64,000 nt of DNA from Hankyongella sp964404985 (GCA_964404985.1 CAYOMD010000004.1:62001-126000); one strand, 5' to 3'. Positions 25,107 to 35,302 are shown, counted from the first letter of the stretch. A program made the numbers and translations. The notes: generated by a model not told the origin, from the letters alone.

Positions 25107-25786
25107 AAGTCGATGGCGGTCCCGAGATAGACCGACGAATTGGTCTGCTCTGCGCCCTTGGCGGCGCGGCTGGCGTCCGACTGGTAGGACAGGGAATATT
25201 TCACACCGCCTGACAGGCTGACGCTGGGGGTCAAATGGTAGGCACCACCAACGTCAACGCTGTACTTGCGCTCGTTGAGAATTGCCGATGTACCGCGACC
25301 GATGGTATTTTCTTCGGCGAGTCGGAAGGTTGTCCGCCAATTTTCGCTCTTGTAGCTGACACCAAGGTTCATGCCCTCGGTCAGGCTCAGCGGGCGATCC
25401 TGAGCCCGGCCAAACTGCGCGTCCAGAATGAAACCGCGGTAGCCGACACCGGCTCCGACTCCGTAACTGTTGGACTCGCTGAAATTCAGGCCGCTCTCTG
25501 CGGTGCTGCGCGTCACTATGCCGACGTTCACGCCTTTCGGGTCCGATAAGGCGCTTGCCGGTGTGAAGGCATAGCCGCGCTCGATGGCCTTCGGTTTGGC
25601 TGGCACGACGGCCTTGCGCGCGACTGGCTTTTGGGCGTTCTTGGCGGGTTTGGGGGCAACGTGATCCGGCAGGTTGCGGAAATAGAGGAAACCGTCCCCG
25701 TTGGCACGGTCAGCCGCCATCGCCCCGGCATTCACGCCGAAAGCGAAAAACAAGGCTGTTGCGATCATGATCGCAGAACGCGGCAC
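25103..25786 (-). CDS. Exported outer-membrane beta-barrel-like protein of unknown function
   Basis: 227 residues. There is a Sec signal peptide (ATALFFAFGVNAGAMA/A). A Lys/Pro/Ala-rich linker (about residues 45-65, KPAKNAQKPVARKAVVPAK) could interact with peptidoglycan or cross the periplasm. The rest alternates as beta strands (SYGVGAGVGYRGFILDAQFG, MNLGVSYKSENWRTTF, SVSLSGGVKYSLSYQ) and ends with Phe (LGTAIDF), the usual outer-membrane insertion signal. Not recognised beyond a porin-like small barrel. Confidence 0.7.
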   Translation of the reverse strand: MPRSAIMIATALFFAFGVNAGAMAADRANGDGFLYFRNLPDHVAPKPAKNAQKPVARKAVVPAKPKAIERGYAFTPASALSDPKGVNVGIVTRSTAESGLNFSESNSYGVGAGVGYRGFILDAQFGRAQDRPLSLTEGMNLGVSYKSENWRTTFRLAEENTIGRGTSAILNERKYSVDVGGAYHLTPSVSLSGGVKYSLSYQSDASRAAKGAEQTNSSVYLGTAIDF

Positions 25787-26009
25787 GGACTCACTCCTTT
25801 GCGTGAAATCTATATAAGCGTGCTGTTAAAGAAATGTAAGTGAAAGCAGATTTCTTTATCATACTATTGGAATCTTTGTGCGGATTGTGTCCCGAACCCA
25901 ACACCTTTGCGCCCTTGCTGCCATACTCTCCATGCGATGGTGCTTGGCCTGAGGGCATGCGGATGCTTATAACGACGTCTGTTTTTCGCTGCACCCGAGT
26001 CGCACATCT
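25787..26009. other. Intergenic region between the barrel gene and the DUF3576 gene
   Basis: 223 bases that hold the divergent promoters of the two flanking genes. The part at about 25805-25870 is AT-rich (TATATAAGCGTGCTGTTAAAGA). No RNA gene or terminator was recognised. Confidence 0.35.
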
Positions 26010-26429
26010 ATGGTCAGAATTTCCTCTATCGCCCTCCTGCTGCTTGCGGCCTGTTCCAGCGGGGCCCAAAAGCCTGCGGAACTGGCACCCACCAAGCTGT
26101 CGACCCTTTCGGTCAACACCTATCTCTGGCGCGCGGCGCTGGAGACGATCGCCTTCATGCCGATCACGCAGGCTGACTCCGGCAACGGGGTGATCCTCAC
26201 GGACTGGTATGCCAACCCCCAGACTCCGATGGAACGCGTGAAGGTCAGTATCTTCATTCTGGACAAGGACCTGCGTGCCGATGCGCTGACCGTCTCTGCA
26301 AACCGTCAGGAAAACCGCGGCGGTGCCTGGGTCGATGCGCCGCTGCGCGCCGATACGGTCCAGAAGCTTGAAGAGGCGATTCTGGAGCGCGCACGCACCA
26401 TCCGGCAATCGGTCGTCGCCGAACGGTGA
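26010..26429 (+). CDS. DUF3576 lipoprotein
   Basis: 139 residues with a lipoprotein signal IALLLLAAC (Cys15). The DUF3576 domain follows: NTYLWRAALETIAFMPITQA, NGVILTDWYANPQTPMERVK and the C-terminal RTIRQSVVAER. The family has no assigned biochemical role but is tightly linked to leuS in alphaproteobacteria, as here (3-base gap). Presumably an envelope protein at the outer membrane. Confidence 0.9.
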   Translation: MVRISSIALLLLAACSSGAQKPAELAPTKLSTLSVNTYLWRAALETIAFMPITQADSGNGVILTDWYANPQTPMERVKVSIFILDKDLRADALTVSANRQENRGGAWVDAPLRADTVQKLEEAILERARTIRQSVVAER

Positions 26430-26432
26430 TCC

Positions 26433-28970
26433 ATGAGCCGGTATAACCCGAAAAGTGCCGAACCACACTGGCAAGCCGTCTGGCGTGCGCGCAATACATT
26501 CACGGCCAGCAATGCTCCCGTGGACGCACCGTCCTGCTACGTTTTGGAGATGTTCCCGTACCCCTCCGGGCGCATCCACATGGGCCATGTGCGCAACTAC
26601 ACGATGGGCGACGTCATCGCCCGCTACAAGCGCGCATGCGGGTTTGCCGTGCTGCACCCCATGGGGTGGGACGCGTTCGGGATGCCGGCGGAAAACGCCG
26701 CCTTTGAGCGCAACGTCCACCCGCGTGCCTGGACGCTGAACAACATCGCGGCCATGCGCACCCAGCTGCAGCAACTGGGTCTGGCCATTGACTGGAGCCG
26801 GGAGCTGGCCACCTGCGAGCCCGATTACTACGGCCAGGAGCAAGCGCTGTTTCTCGACCTGCTAGAGGCGGGGCTGGTCTATCGCAAGGAGTCCGCCGTC
26901 AACTGGGACCCGGTCGACATGACCGTGCTGGCCAACGAGCAGGTGATCGATGGGCGTGGCTGGCGCTCGGGCGCGCTGGTTGAACGGCGCAAGCTCTCCC
27001 AGTGGTTCTTCCGCATCACGGACTTTGCCGAGGACTTGCTGACCGGCCTCGAGACACAGGATCGCTGGCCGGAGAAGGTCAAGCTGATGCAGGCGAACTG
27101 GATCGGCCGGTCCACGGGCATGCGCCTCTCGTTCAAGCTGTCCACCGGCGGTGCGCTCACCGTGTTCACCACCCGGCCAGACACGCTGTTCGGCGCCAGC
27201 TTCTGTGCGATCGCCGCCGACCATCCGCTCGCCGAGGCGCTGGCGGCAGAGAATGCGGACCTCGCGGCCTTTGTCGCGCAATGCCGGCAAAGCGGGACCG
27301 CGACGGCTGACCTGGAGACCGCAGACAAGCTGGGTTTCGATACCGGCCTGACGGTCGAGCACCCGCTGTCGCCGGGCTGGCGGCTGCCGGTCTATGTCGC
27401 CAACTTCGTGCTGATGGAGTACGGGACCGGCGCGATCTTCGGCTGCCCCGCGCACGACCAGCGCGATCTGGACTTTGCCCGCAAATACGGTCTGCCGGTG
27501 AAAGCCGTCGTGGTGCCGGACGGTGTGGAAGACTTCACCATCGCCGACGAGGCCTACACCGGGCCCGGGCGGCTGGCGAACTCCGACTTTCTGGACGGCC
27601 TGAGCGTCGAGGATGCCAAGGCGGCGGTCCTCACCCGGGCAACGTCCGAGGGCTGGGGCACCGCACAGACCACCTACCGTCTGCGCGACTGGGGCGTCTC
27701 GCGCCAGCGCTACTGGGGTACGCCGATCCCGGTGGTGCATTGCCCAAGCTGTGGTGTGGTGCCGGTGCCGCGGCATGAACTGCCGGTCACCCTGCCGGAG
27801 GACGTGACCTTCGATGTGCCCGGCAACCCGCTCGACCGGCATCCGACCTGGCGCAACAGGCCCTGCCCCAAGTGTCACGGCCCGGCGCAGCGGGAGACCG
27901 ATACGCTCGACACCTTTGTCGATTCGTCCTGGTATTTCATCCGCTTCGCTTCCCAGCCGGGGGACAGGCCTTTTGACAGCGCCGAGGCGGCACGCTGGTT
28001 GCCGGTCGACCAGTATATCGGCGGTGTCGAGCATGCGATTTTGCACCTGCTCTACGCCCGCTTCTTCACCCGCGCGCTGCAGCGGATCGGCAAGATCGAC
28101 TGCGCCGAGCCGTTCTCCGGCCTGTTCACCCAGGGGATGGTATGCCACGAGACCTACAAGGCACTGGATGGTCGCTGGGTTGAGCCGGCCGCCGTCGACC
28201 GGATCGAGGACGGAGATGCGGTGGAGCGGGAGACCGGGCTTGCAGTCGTCGTCGGCCGCGCCGAGAAGATGAGCAAGTCCAAGAAAAACACGGTCGATCC
28301 CAGCGCCATCATCGAGCAATATGGCGCGGATGCTGCGCGCTGGTTCATTCTTTCGGACTCGCCGCCGGATCGTGACCTGTTGTGGTCGGACGCCGGGATC
28401 GAAGGCGCCTGGCGGTTCACCCAGCGCGTCTGGCGGATCATTGCCGAGACCTGGCCACGTGTTGCAGAAGCCGACGCCGGGACAAGCGACATTGTTTTGC
28501 GCCGTCACACCCATAAGGCCATCGCCACGGTCACCGCCGATATCGAGGCGCTGCACTTCAACAAGGCGGTGGCGCACCTGTATGAGTTTGTCAGCGCACT
28601 GGCCGATGCGGCTGGCCGCCCGGCGTGCGATGCGGCGCTGCGGGAGGCGCTGCCGGTGCTTGCGCAGCTGGTCGCGCCGATGATGCCGCACCTGGCGGAA
28701 GAGGCATGGGCGCTCATGGGGCAGAGCGGACTCATCGCGGATGCGCCGTGGCCGGTCGCAGACGATGCGCTGTTGCAGGACCAGCAGGTTACGATTGCGG
28801 TGCAGGTCAATGGCAAGCTGCGCGATACCCTTGATGTCTCCCCGGGTCTTGACAAGGCGGCACTGGAGTCGCTGGCGCTGCAGTCCGAGAAGGTGCAACG
28901 CCTGCTGGGGGACAGTGCGCCCAAGCGGGTGATCGTGGTGCCGAACCGTCTGGTGAACCTGGTGTTATGA
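26433..28970 (+). CDS. leuS: Leucyl-tRNA synthetase
   Basis: 845 residues. HIGH-type motif HMGHVRNY near residue 50; a connective editing domain with the threonine-rich VFTTRPDTLFGASF; the AHDQRDLDFA loop; KMSKS motif EKMSKSKKNT near residue 611; and an anticodon domain with a C-terminal VQVNGKLRDTL tail. It charges leucine on tRNA-Leu, including the tRNA encoded at 599-683. It overlaps lptE by 4 bases. Confidence 0.98.
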   Translation: MSRYNPKSAEPHWQAVWRARNTFTASNAPVDAPSCYVLEMFPYPSGRIHMGHVRNYTMGDVIARYKRACGFAVLHPMGWDAFGMPAENAAFERNVHPRAWTLNNIAAMRTQLQQLGLAIDWSRELATCEPDYYGQEQALFLDLLEAGLVYRKESAVNWDPVDMTVLANEQVIDGRGWRSGALVERRKLSQWFFRITDFAEDLLTGLETQDRWPEKVKLMQANWIGRSTGMRLSFKLSTGGALTVFTTRPDTLFGASFCAIAADHPLAEALAAENADLAAFVAQCRQSGTATADLETADKLGFDTGLTVEHPLSPGWRLPVYVANFVLMEYGTGAIFGCPAHDQRDLDFARKYGLPVKAVVVPDGVEDFTIADEAYTGPGRLANSDFLDGLSVEDAKAAVLTRATSEGWGTAQTTYRLRDWGVSRQRYWGTPIPVVHCPSCGVVPVPRHELPVTLPEDVTFDVPGNPLDRHPTWRNRPCPKCHGPAQRETDTLDTFVDSSWYFIRFASQPGDRPFDSAEAARWLPVDQYIGGVEHAILHLLYARFFTRALQRIGKIDCAEPFSGLFTQGMVCHETYKALDGRWVEPAAVDRIEDGDAVERETGLAVVVGRAEKMSKSKKNTVDPSAIIEQYGADAARWFILSDSPPDRDLLWSDAGIEGAWRFTQRVWRIIAETWPRVAEADAGTSDIVLRRHTHKAIATVTADIEALHFNKAVAHLYEFVSALADAAGRPACDAALREALPVLAQLVAPMMPHLAEEAWALMGQSGLIADAPWPVADDALLQDQQVTIAVQVNGKLRDTLDVSPGLDKAALESLALQSEKVQRLLGDSAPKRVIVVPNRLVNLVL

Positions 28971-29449
28971 GGATACGGGCCGCACTTCTGCTGCTGGCGC
29001 TTGCAGGATGCGGCCTGCAACCGGTTTACTCCGGCGGTCGGTCCGGTGTGGTCAGCACGGCCTTGTCCGGCATTATCGTCTCGCCGATCCCGGACCGCGC
29101 AGGGCAAGTGATGCGCGAGGCATTGGAGCGCACCATGGCCAGCCAGGGTGCGCCGCGTTACCGGCTGGATGTGACGATCCGGGAAGATACAAGAGGCTTC
29201 GGGGTACGCGGCGACGAATCAATCACCCGGGAGCGACTGAGCTTGAATGCGCGCTACCGCCTGATTGATCTCGCCAGCAACACAGCGATCCTTGATGATG
29301 TCGCGCGGTCCGAAATCGCCATCGATGTGGTGCGCAACAACGAGTATTCCGTGGTCAGCGCCGAGGGGACAGCCAGCGAGCGCAATGCCCAGCAGGTGGC
29401 GCGACAGATTCTCGACCGGCTGGGGGTCTTCTTCCAGGCGAAGCAATGA
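28967..29449 (+). CDS. lptE: LPS-assembly lipoprotein LptE
   Basis: 160 residues with lipobox LLALAGCGLQPVY (Cys about 16). The LptE/RlpB fold is shown by RYRLDVTIREDTRGFGVRGD, LNARYRLIDLASNTAILDD and NAQQVARQILDRLGVFF. It plugs LptD in the outer membrane for lipopolysaccharide insertion. Its position between leuS and holA is the standard proteobacterial order, with 4-base overlaps on both sides. Confidence 0.93.
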   Translation: MRIRAALLLLALAGCGLQPVYSGGRSGVVSTALSGIIVSPIPDRAGQVMREALERTMASQGAPRYRLDVTIREDTRGFGVRGDESITRERLSLNARYRLIDLASNTAILDDVARSEIAIDVVRNNEYSVVSAEGTASERNAQQVARQILDRLGVFFQAKQ

Positions 29450-30462
29450 AGCCGACCCCGCAGCAACTGAGTGCGTTGCTGAAGTCCCTCGACCCCACGA
29501 CCATTGCGGTCCTGTGTTTCGGGCCGGATGAAGGCCTAGTGCGGGACCGCGCCGGCAGCTTCGCGCAGCAGGTGGCCGCAGACCTCACTGACCCTTTCAG
29601 CGTCGTCGATTTAAGCGCCGGGACGCTGGCAGACGACCCGGCGCGGCTGAGCGATGAGGCCAGTGCCATCGGCCTGATGACGCCGCGCAAGCTGATCCGT
29701 ATCGCCGATGCCACAGACGCCATGACGCCAGCATTCGAAGCCTGCCTGGAAAACCCCTCGGCTGCCAATCTCGTGGTGCTGCAGGCGGGTGAATTGCCCG
29801 CGACCTCCAAGCTGCGCAAGCTGGCGGAGGCGCACCCGCGGGCGCTGGCAGTGGCGTGCTACCCGGAGGAGGGCGCGCGGCTGGAGCTATGGCTGGAGGC
29901 CGCCGCCGCGGAGCGCGGCCTGCGGCTGGAGCGTGCCGCGCGGGACGCTCTGCTGGCCTATGGTGGCGCGGCCCGGGACATTTTGCGCTCGGAGCTGGAC
30001 AAGCTCGATCTTTACACCGGTGGCGGCAGTGTGACCCGCGACGATGTCGAGGCGGTCTGCGCGGATCGTGGCGAGGCGGCCTTCGACACCCTGGTGAATG
30101 CGGTCGCCAGTGGCCGTCTGGCTGAGACTACAGCGCAGCTTCATCGTCTGCTGGCAGAAGGGGAGGCCGGGATCGCCCTGCTGCGCGCCATCCTGCGCCG
30201 GATCTGGCAGTTGCGTGAGGTGCGCATCAGCATGGCGCGGGGTGCCAGTGCAGAGGCTGCGGTGAAGGCCCTGCGCCCGCCGGTTTTCTGGAAAGATGTC
30301 TCCGTGGTTACGGCACAGGCCTGCGCCTGGACCACAGACAAGCTGGACCGGGCCTGCCAGCTGCTGCTGGAGACGGAGCGCGCGATCAAGCAGTCCGGCT
30401 CGGCTGGCGACGTGCTGGCAGAACATCTCGTGCTGGTCCTCGCTCGCCACGCGCGGCGCTGA
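29446..30462 (+). CDS. holA: DNA polymerase III delta subunit
   Basis: 338 residues. N-terminal AAA+-like domain I (VLCFGPDEGLVRDRAGSFAQ, LMTPRKLIRIADA), domain II with LLAYGGAARDILRSELDKL and a C-terminal collar helix domain (LLRAILRRIWQLREVR). It opens the beta clamp as part of the clamp loader, together with dnaX at 43.6 kb. It is the last gene of the DUF3576-leuS-lptE-holA unit and convergent with parB across a repeat cluster. Confidence 0.94.
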   Translation: MKPTPQQLSALLKSLDPTTIAVLCFGPDEGLVRDRAGSFAQQVAADLTDPFSVVDLSAGTLADDPARLSDEASAIGLMTPRKLIRIADATDAMTPAFEACLENPSAANLVVLQAGELPATSKLRKLAEAHPRALAVACYPEEGARLELWLEAAAAERGLRLERAARDALLAYGGAARDILRSELDKLDLYTGGGSVTRDDVEAVCADRGEAAFDTLVNAVASGRLAETTAQLHRLLAEGEAGIALLRAILRRIWQLREVRISMARGASAEAAVKALRPPVFWKDVSVVTAQACAWTTDKLDRACQLLLETERAIKQSGSAGDVLAEHLVLVLARHARR

Positions 30463-30550
30463 GGGTGGCAGCGTCGCGTAGAGAGTTGGCTATCCACGCG
30501 GAGTCATGAGGCTTCACAAATGCCGCTCACCCTGAGCGTGACGAAGGGTG

Positions 30551-30708
30551 ATACCAAGCCCCAGTGATAACAGCCGATCCCCTTCCATAATCGTCATCGC
30601 GAGGGGCGCAGCCCCGTGGCGATCCAGGAAACGCAAAGGCTGGATTGCTTCACAAGCCATAGGCCCGCTCGCAATGACGGATAGGTTTCTATCAATGAGA
30701 TTTGGTAT
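30551..30708. repeat. 158-bp MITE-like repeat, copy 1 (family D)
   Basis: The termini ATACCAAG and TTTGGTAT form inverted ends. The centre holds the palindrome CGAGGGGCGCAGCCCCGTGG. It is about 95% identical, over exactly the same length, to the reverse complement of 55827-55984. It has no coding capacity of its own. The core (GCGAT CCAGG and GCTTCACAAGCC..GCTCGCAATGACGG) belongs to a type of palindrome widespread in alphaproteobacterial genomes. Confidence 0.85.
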
Positions 30709-30712
30709 GAGC

Positions 30713-30747
30713 CGCTCATGGTTCGTCAAGCTCACCATGAGCGGGTT
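30713..30747. repeat. Hairpin repeat next to the 158-bp element
   Basis: CCGCTCATGGT and CACCATGAGCGGG are inverted arms around TCGTCAAGCT. It resembles the arm CCGCTCACCCTGAGCGTGAC on the other side of the 158-bp element, as if that element sits inside or beside an older palindrome. Confidence 0.6.
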
Positions 30748-30809
30748 GTAGAGCCTGTCCCGGCGGAAGCTGGGGTGGCGATCCAGAATATCACCCTGAA
30801 GTCAGCTGA

Positions 30810-30944
30810 TAGAGCGTGATGACTTTACATCAACCCGTTCGCCCCGAGCCCGGTCGAGGGGCGGGTCCAGCATCATCTAGACGTGTCTCGACTTGGCTCG
30901 ACACGAACGGTACGGGGCGTGATTCTGCGTAAAGTCATCAGACT

Positions 30945-30947
<3 letters not shown>
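30810..30947. repeat. Palindromic element family C at the parB 3' end
   Basis: The outer arms TAGAGCGTGATGACTTTAC and GTAAAGTCATCAGACTCTA pair at 17 of 19 positions. The interior holds two further hairpins (CGCCCCGAGC..GAGGGGCG and CGTGTCTCGA..TCGACACG). Part of the arm (AAAGTCATCAGA) recurs at 47705-47716. The right edge CTA forms the parB stop codon TAG. Confidence 0.65.
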
Positions 30948-31852
<905 letters not shown>

Positions 31853-31853
<1 letters not shown>

Positions 31854-32638
31854 CAGGCTGCTCGTGCTGCTTGGGTGGTGCGTTTCAGAAGTTCGCCGGC
31901 AAGCTTCATGTAGGCTTGGCTGCCAGGACTGCGGATATCATAGATCAGCGCCGGCTTGCCGTGGGACGGCGCTTCCGACAACCGCACGTTGCGGGGAATG
32001 ACTGTATCGAACACCACATTGCCGAGGCAGGCGCGCACATCATCTGCCACCTGATCCGAGAGTTTGTTGCGGCGGTCGTACATGGTGAGGACCACGCCCA
32101 TGATGGACAATGTGGGGTTGTACGCCCCGCGAACCCGCTCAACTGTTTGAAGAAGTTGGCTTAACCCTTCGAGCGCAAAAAACTCGCATTGCAGCGGTAC
32201 CAGCACGGCATGTGCCGCCACCAGGGCATTGAGGGTCAGCAGCCCGAGCGACGGCGGGCAGTCGATCAGCACATGGTCGTAATGCACGTCCGCATCGCCC
32301 AGGGCATCGCGCAGGCGGTTCATGCGCCGGTCCATATCGACCAGTTCAATCTCCGCGCCGGAGAGATCAACGGTTGCCGGTACCAGAAACAGGCCGGGGA
32401 CCAATGTTGGTGCTGCTGCACTCACGACGTCGGTCTCGCCCAGCAGCACCTCATAGCTGGTCCTGGTGCGGTCCGCCCGCGCCAGCCCGAAACCCGTGGA
32501 GGCGTTGCCTTGCGGGTCGAGGTCGATCACCAGCACACGCCGACCGGTGGCAGCCAGCCCGGTCGCCAGGTTGATGGTGGTGGTGGTCTTGCCGACGCCG
32601 CCTTTCTGGTTGGCGACGGCGATGACGTTGCGTTTCAT
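31853..32638 (-). CDS. parA: Chromosome partitioning ATPase ParA (Soj)
   Basis: 261 residues with the deviant Walker A KGGVGKTTTTINLATGLA (lysine signature, residues 12-20 for the loop), Walker A' VLVIDLDPQGNASTG and Walker B VLIDCPPSLGLLT. It drives separation of ParB-parS complexes by gradients on the nucleoid. It is co-transcribed with parB. A pair of palindromic repeats (families A and B) separates it from rsmG. Confidence 0.98.
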
Positions 32639-32651
32639 CTCTTTCCTATCA

Positions 32652-32723
32652 AGAGCAACGGACTTTAAATCCGCATCAGCCTGATGGCATGCTCAGCGCG
32701 GATTTTAAGTCCAAAGTTGCTCT
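32652..32723. repeat. Palindromic repeat family A, second full copy
   Basis: AGAGCAACGGACTTTAAATC at the left and GATTTTAAGTCCAAAGTTGC plus TCT at the right form the arms around GCATCAGCCTGATGGCATGC. It is inverted relative to the copy at 5800-5871 and again adjacent to a family B copy. Confidence 0.85.
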
Positions 32724-32738
32724 ACAAACTCCAAAATC

Positions 32739-32815
32739 TAAAGCATCTTTGCCCCCTTAAATGCGACAACCCGCTCGATCCCCAACCTGGGTCGCATTTA
32801 AGGGGCGATGCTTTA
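32739..32815. repeat. Palindromic repeat family B, second full copy
   Basis: TAAAGCATC at the left and GATGCTTTA at the right, with inner arms CCTTAAATGCGAC and GTCGCATTTAAGG. The terminal TTA (32813-32815) is the TAA stop codon of rsmG on the minus strand. Confidence 0.85.
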
Positions 32816-33448
32816 GCCGCCATGCCTGGCAGCGGTTGCCGGCATGACGTTCCAGGCCTCGACGATCCGCCCGCGTGGATCAGTCATGCTCTCGTGCTGG
32901 CGGTATGTGAAGTGCCAATCACGATCAGCCTCCGCCAACTCCTGCGCCACGCTTTCTCCCTTGGGCAATATCCACTGGGTCGAGTCTGCCGCGAATCGGT
33001 GGCCCCAGTCAAACAGTTGTGCAAGGCTGGCGCAGGCGCGGGCGGTTATCGTGCTGAAGTGTTGCTGCGGCAACGCCTCGATCCGCGCATTGCAGATCGT
33101 GACCCGCGACTTGAGGTCCAGCGCCTCGGTAACCGCCGCCAGAAACCTGGTCTTTTTGGCAACCGAATCGACGAGCGTGACATGGCCGGCCCCGAGCACC
33201 GCCAGCACCAGGCCGGGAAACCCGGCTCCACTGCCTATGTCGAGGATGGTCGCCGGGTTGCTGATCAACCGCCAGAGCTGGGTCGAGTCGAGCATGTGAC
33301 GCTTCCAGACATCCGGCAGGGTCGCCGGGCCGACCAGGTTCATGCGCGACTGCCAGTCCGCCAGCATCTCGGCATAAAGCGCAAGCTTGTCTGCTGTTTC
33401 ACGTGAAACACCCGAATCCGCCATGAATTGCGTCTGGTCGTAGAGCAC
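32813..33448 (-). CDS. rsmG: 16S rRNA (guanine527-N7)-methyltransferase
   Basis: 211 residues with SAM motif I TILDIGSGAGFPGLVLAVLG and VTLVDSVAKKTRFLAAV. It methylates G527 of 16S rRNA. A GTG start immediately follows the mnmG stop; an ATG eight codons later is an alternative. Codons 14-18 (VSRET) are encoded by a perfect parS palindrome, a feature shared with other alphaproteobacterial rsmG genes. The stop codon belongs to palindromic repeat B. Confidence 0.95.
   Translation of the reverse strand: MLYDQTQFMADSGVSRETADKLALYAEMLADWQSRMNLVGPATLPDVWKRHMLDSTQLWRLISNPATILDIGSGAGFPGLVLAVLGAGHVTLVDSVAKKTRFLAAVTEALDLKSRVTICNARIEALPQQHFSTITARACASLAQLFDWGHRFAADSTQWILPKGESVAQELAEADRDWHFTYRQHESMTDPRGRIVEAWNVMPATAARHGG
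33395..33410. promoter_or_regulatory. parS site inside rsmG
   Basis: TGTTTCACGTGAAACA, a perfect 16-bp parS palindrome, read in the minus-strand rsmG frame as part of GVSRETA. It is a ParB nucleation site, located about 21 kb from the putative oriC. Confidence 0.97.
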
Positions 33449-35302
33449 TCAGGCCGCCTTGCGCTTGACGTGCGCAAGCAGTGCGGTCACTGCGGCGGGA
33501 GTGACCCCGGGGATGCGGGCAGCGGCGCCCAAAGTCGTGGGGCGCGCTTGTGCCAGCCGCTCGCGCACTTCATTTGACAGACCAGCGATACGGCTGAAAT
33601 CCAGGTCGTGCGGCAGGGCGAGCTGATCATCCCGGCGCAGGGCGGCGATATCGTCGTCCTGACGGACCAGATAGCTGGCGTACAGCGCATCGATGGCAAT
33701 CTGATCACGAATCGCCGGCGCGATGGCTCCAAGCTCGGGCCAGATTGCCTGCAATTGCCCCCAGCTAATGTTGGGATAGCGCAGCAAATCGAAGGCGGAG
33801 CGCACAATGCCGTCCTGATTGATCGCAATGCCATGGGCAGCGGCTTGCGGAGGCGTCATGCGCAGGCGCTCGGTCGTGGCACGCGCTGTTGTCATGGCCT
33901 CATGCTTGGCTGCGAAGGCCTCGGCGCGGGGGCGATGCACCAGGCCCAACGACACCCCAAGCGGTGTCAGGCGCTGGTCCGCGTTGTCTGCGCGCAGCCG
34001 CAGGCGATATTCTGCGCGGGAAGTGAACATGCGATAGGGCTCACGCGCGCCCTGGGTCGTCAGATCGTCGAGCATCACCCCGATGTAAGACGATGCCCGG
34101 TCGAGGACGAAGGGGGTGTCTGCTCCACCGGCATAGTGTGCAGCGTTGACGCCGGCGACCAGCCCTTGCGCTGCCGCTTCCTCATAGCCGGTGGTGCCGT
34201 TGATCTGCCCGGCCAGGTACAGGCCGGCGATGCCCTTGAGCGCCAGGGCCGGGGTCAGGGCACGTGGATCGATGTAGTCATATTCGATGGCATAGCCTGG
34301 CTGCACGATGTGGGCGCGCTCCAGCCCGGGAATCGTCTTCAGGAAGGCCGCCTGGACAGGAACCGGCAGCGACGTCGATATCCCGTTCGGGTAGATGGTC
34401 GGATCGTCCAGTCCCTCAGGCTCCAGGAATATCTGGTGGTCATCCCGGTCACCGAACCGCATGATCTTGTCTTCAACCGAGGGGCAATAGCGTGGGCCAA
34501 CCCCTTCGATTCGCCCGGCATACATAGGCGCCCGGTGGATATTATCCCGGATGATGGCATGCGTCGCCAGCGTCGTGCGTGTGGCGTAGCAGGGCACCTG
34601 CGGCAGCGTCGCGCGGCCCGAGAGGAAGGAGAACAGGGCCGGCGTGTCATCACCGGGCTGCAGTTCGAGTGCCGCCCAGTCGATGGTGCGACCATCCAGC
34701 CGCGCCGGGGTGCCGGTCTTCAGGCGGCCCATGGGCAGCCCAAGGCTGCGCAGGAAGTGCGAAAGTTTGAGTGCCGGGGGCTCGCCAACCCGGCCGGCGG
34801 GGGTCTGTTCCTCGCCGCGATGGATCACGCCGGCGAGAAACGTGCCGGTGGTCAACACGACGGCACCGGCGCGCAGGAGACGGCCATCCGCCAGCAGTGC
34901 GCCCCGGATTTGGGTATCGGACATCTCCAGTGATTCTACGGCCCCGCCAAGGATCGTCAGGTTCCGGGTCTCGGCCAGAGCCTGCTGGATGGCGGCAGCA
35001 TAGCGCTTGCGGTCCGCCTGCGCACGCGGGCCCTGTACGGCGGGTCCTTTGCGCCGGTTGAGTAGGCGAAACTGGATACCGGCGGCATCTGCAGCCCGGC
35101 CCATGAGGCCATCGAGCGCATCAATCTCGCGCACGAGATGCCCTTTGCCGAGCCCGCCGATGGCCGGATTGCACGACATCGCGCCAATCGTTGCCGGATT
35201 ATGGGTCACCAGCGCCGTGCGTGCCCCCATGCGGGCGCTGGCGGCAGCCGCCTCGCACCCGGCGTGGCCGCCACCGATCACCAGTACATCAAAGGTCTCC
35301 AT
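33449..35302 (-). CDS. mnmG: tRNA uridine-5-carboxymethylaminomethyl modification enzyme MnmG (GidA)
   Basis: 617 residues. The FAD-binding N-terminus is DVLVIGGGHAGCEAAAASAR. It is followed by the GidA signatures GPAVQGPRAQADRKRYAAAI and GYEEAAAQGLVAGVNAA, and a C-terminal helical domain that contacts tRNA and MnmE. With MnmE it installs cmnm5 on wobble uridines. The stop codon abuts the rsmG start, and the 70-base gap to mnmE carries a parS site. Confidence 0.98.
   Translation of the reverse strand: METFDVLVIGGGHAGCEAAAASARMGARTALVTHNPATIGAMSCNPAIGGLGKGHLVREIDALDGLMGRAADAAGIQFRLLNRRKGPAVQGPRAQADRKRYAAAIQQALAETRNLTILGGAVESLEMSDTQIRGALLADGRLLRAGAVVLTTGTFLAGVIHRGEEQTPAGRVGEPPALKLSHFLRSLGLPMGRLKTGTPARLDGRTIDWAALELQPGDDTPALFSFLSGRATLPQVPCYATRTTLATHAIIRDNIHRAPMYAGRIEGVGPRYCPSVEDKIMRFGDRDDHQIFLEPEGLDDPTIYPNGISTSLPVPVQAAFLKTIPGLERAHIVQPGYAIEYDYIDPRALTPALALKGIAGLYLAGQINGTTGYEEAAAQGLVAGVNAAHYAGGADTPFVLDRASSYIGVMLDDLTTQGAREPYRMFTSRAEYRLRLRADNADQRLTPLGVSLGLVHRPRAEAFAAKHEAMTTARATTERLRMTPPQAAAHGIAINQDGIVRSAFDLLRYPNISWGQLQAIWPELGAIAPAIRDQIAIDALYASYLVRQDDDIAALRRDDQLALPHDLDFSRIAGLSNEVRERLAQARPTTLGAAARIPGVTPAAVTALLAHVKRKAA

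Larger units (their letters stand above)
30463..30944. other. Repeat-rich intergenic region between holA and parB
   Basis: 482 bases without a gene, made almost entirely of palindromic repeats: a CACCCTGAGCGTGACGAAGGGTG palindrome near 30526-30549, a 158-bp element at 30551-30708, a GCTCATGG/CCATGAGC hairpin near 30713-30747 and a larger palindromic element at 30810-30947. They lie between two convergent operons. Short frames translating through the 158-bp element are repeat artefacts. Confidence 0.8.

Noticed and set aside
26862..28898. A 678-codon antisense open frame opposite leuS (and similar long antisense frames opposite mnmG, the APC permease and cysK)
   Set aside because: GC-rich third positions of the real genes create long antisense frames; the products show no family features and lack ribosome binding sites.
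30514..30751. Short frames on both strands encoding peptides such as IVIARGAAPWRSRKRKGW, also found at 55736-56062
   Set aside because: They are translations of the 158-bp palindromic repeat; the identical peptides at two unrelated loci come from the repeat, not from a conserved gene.
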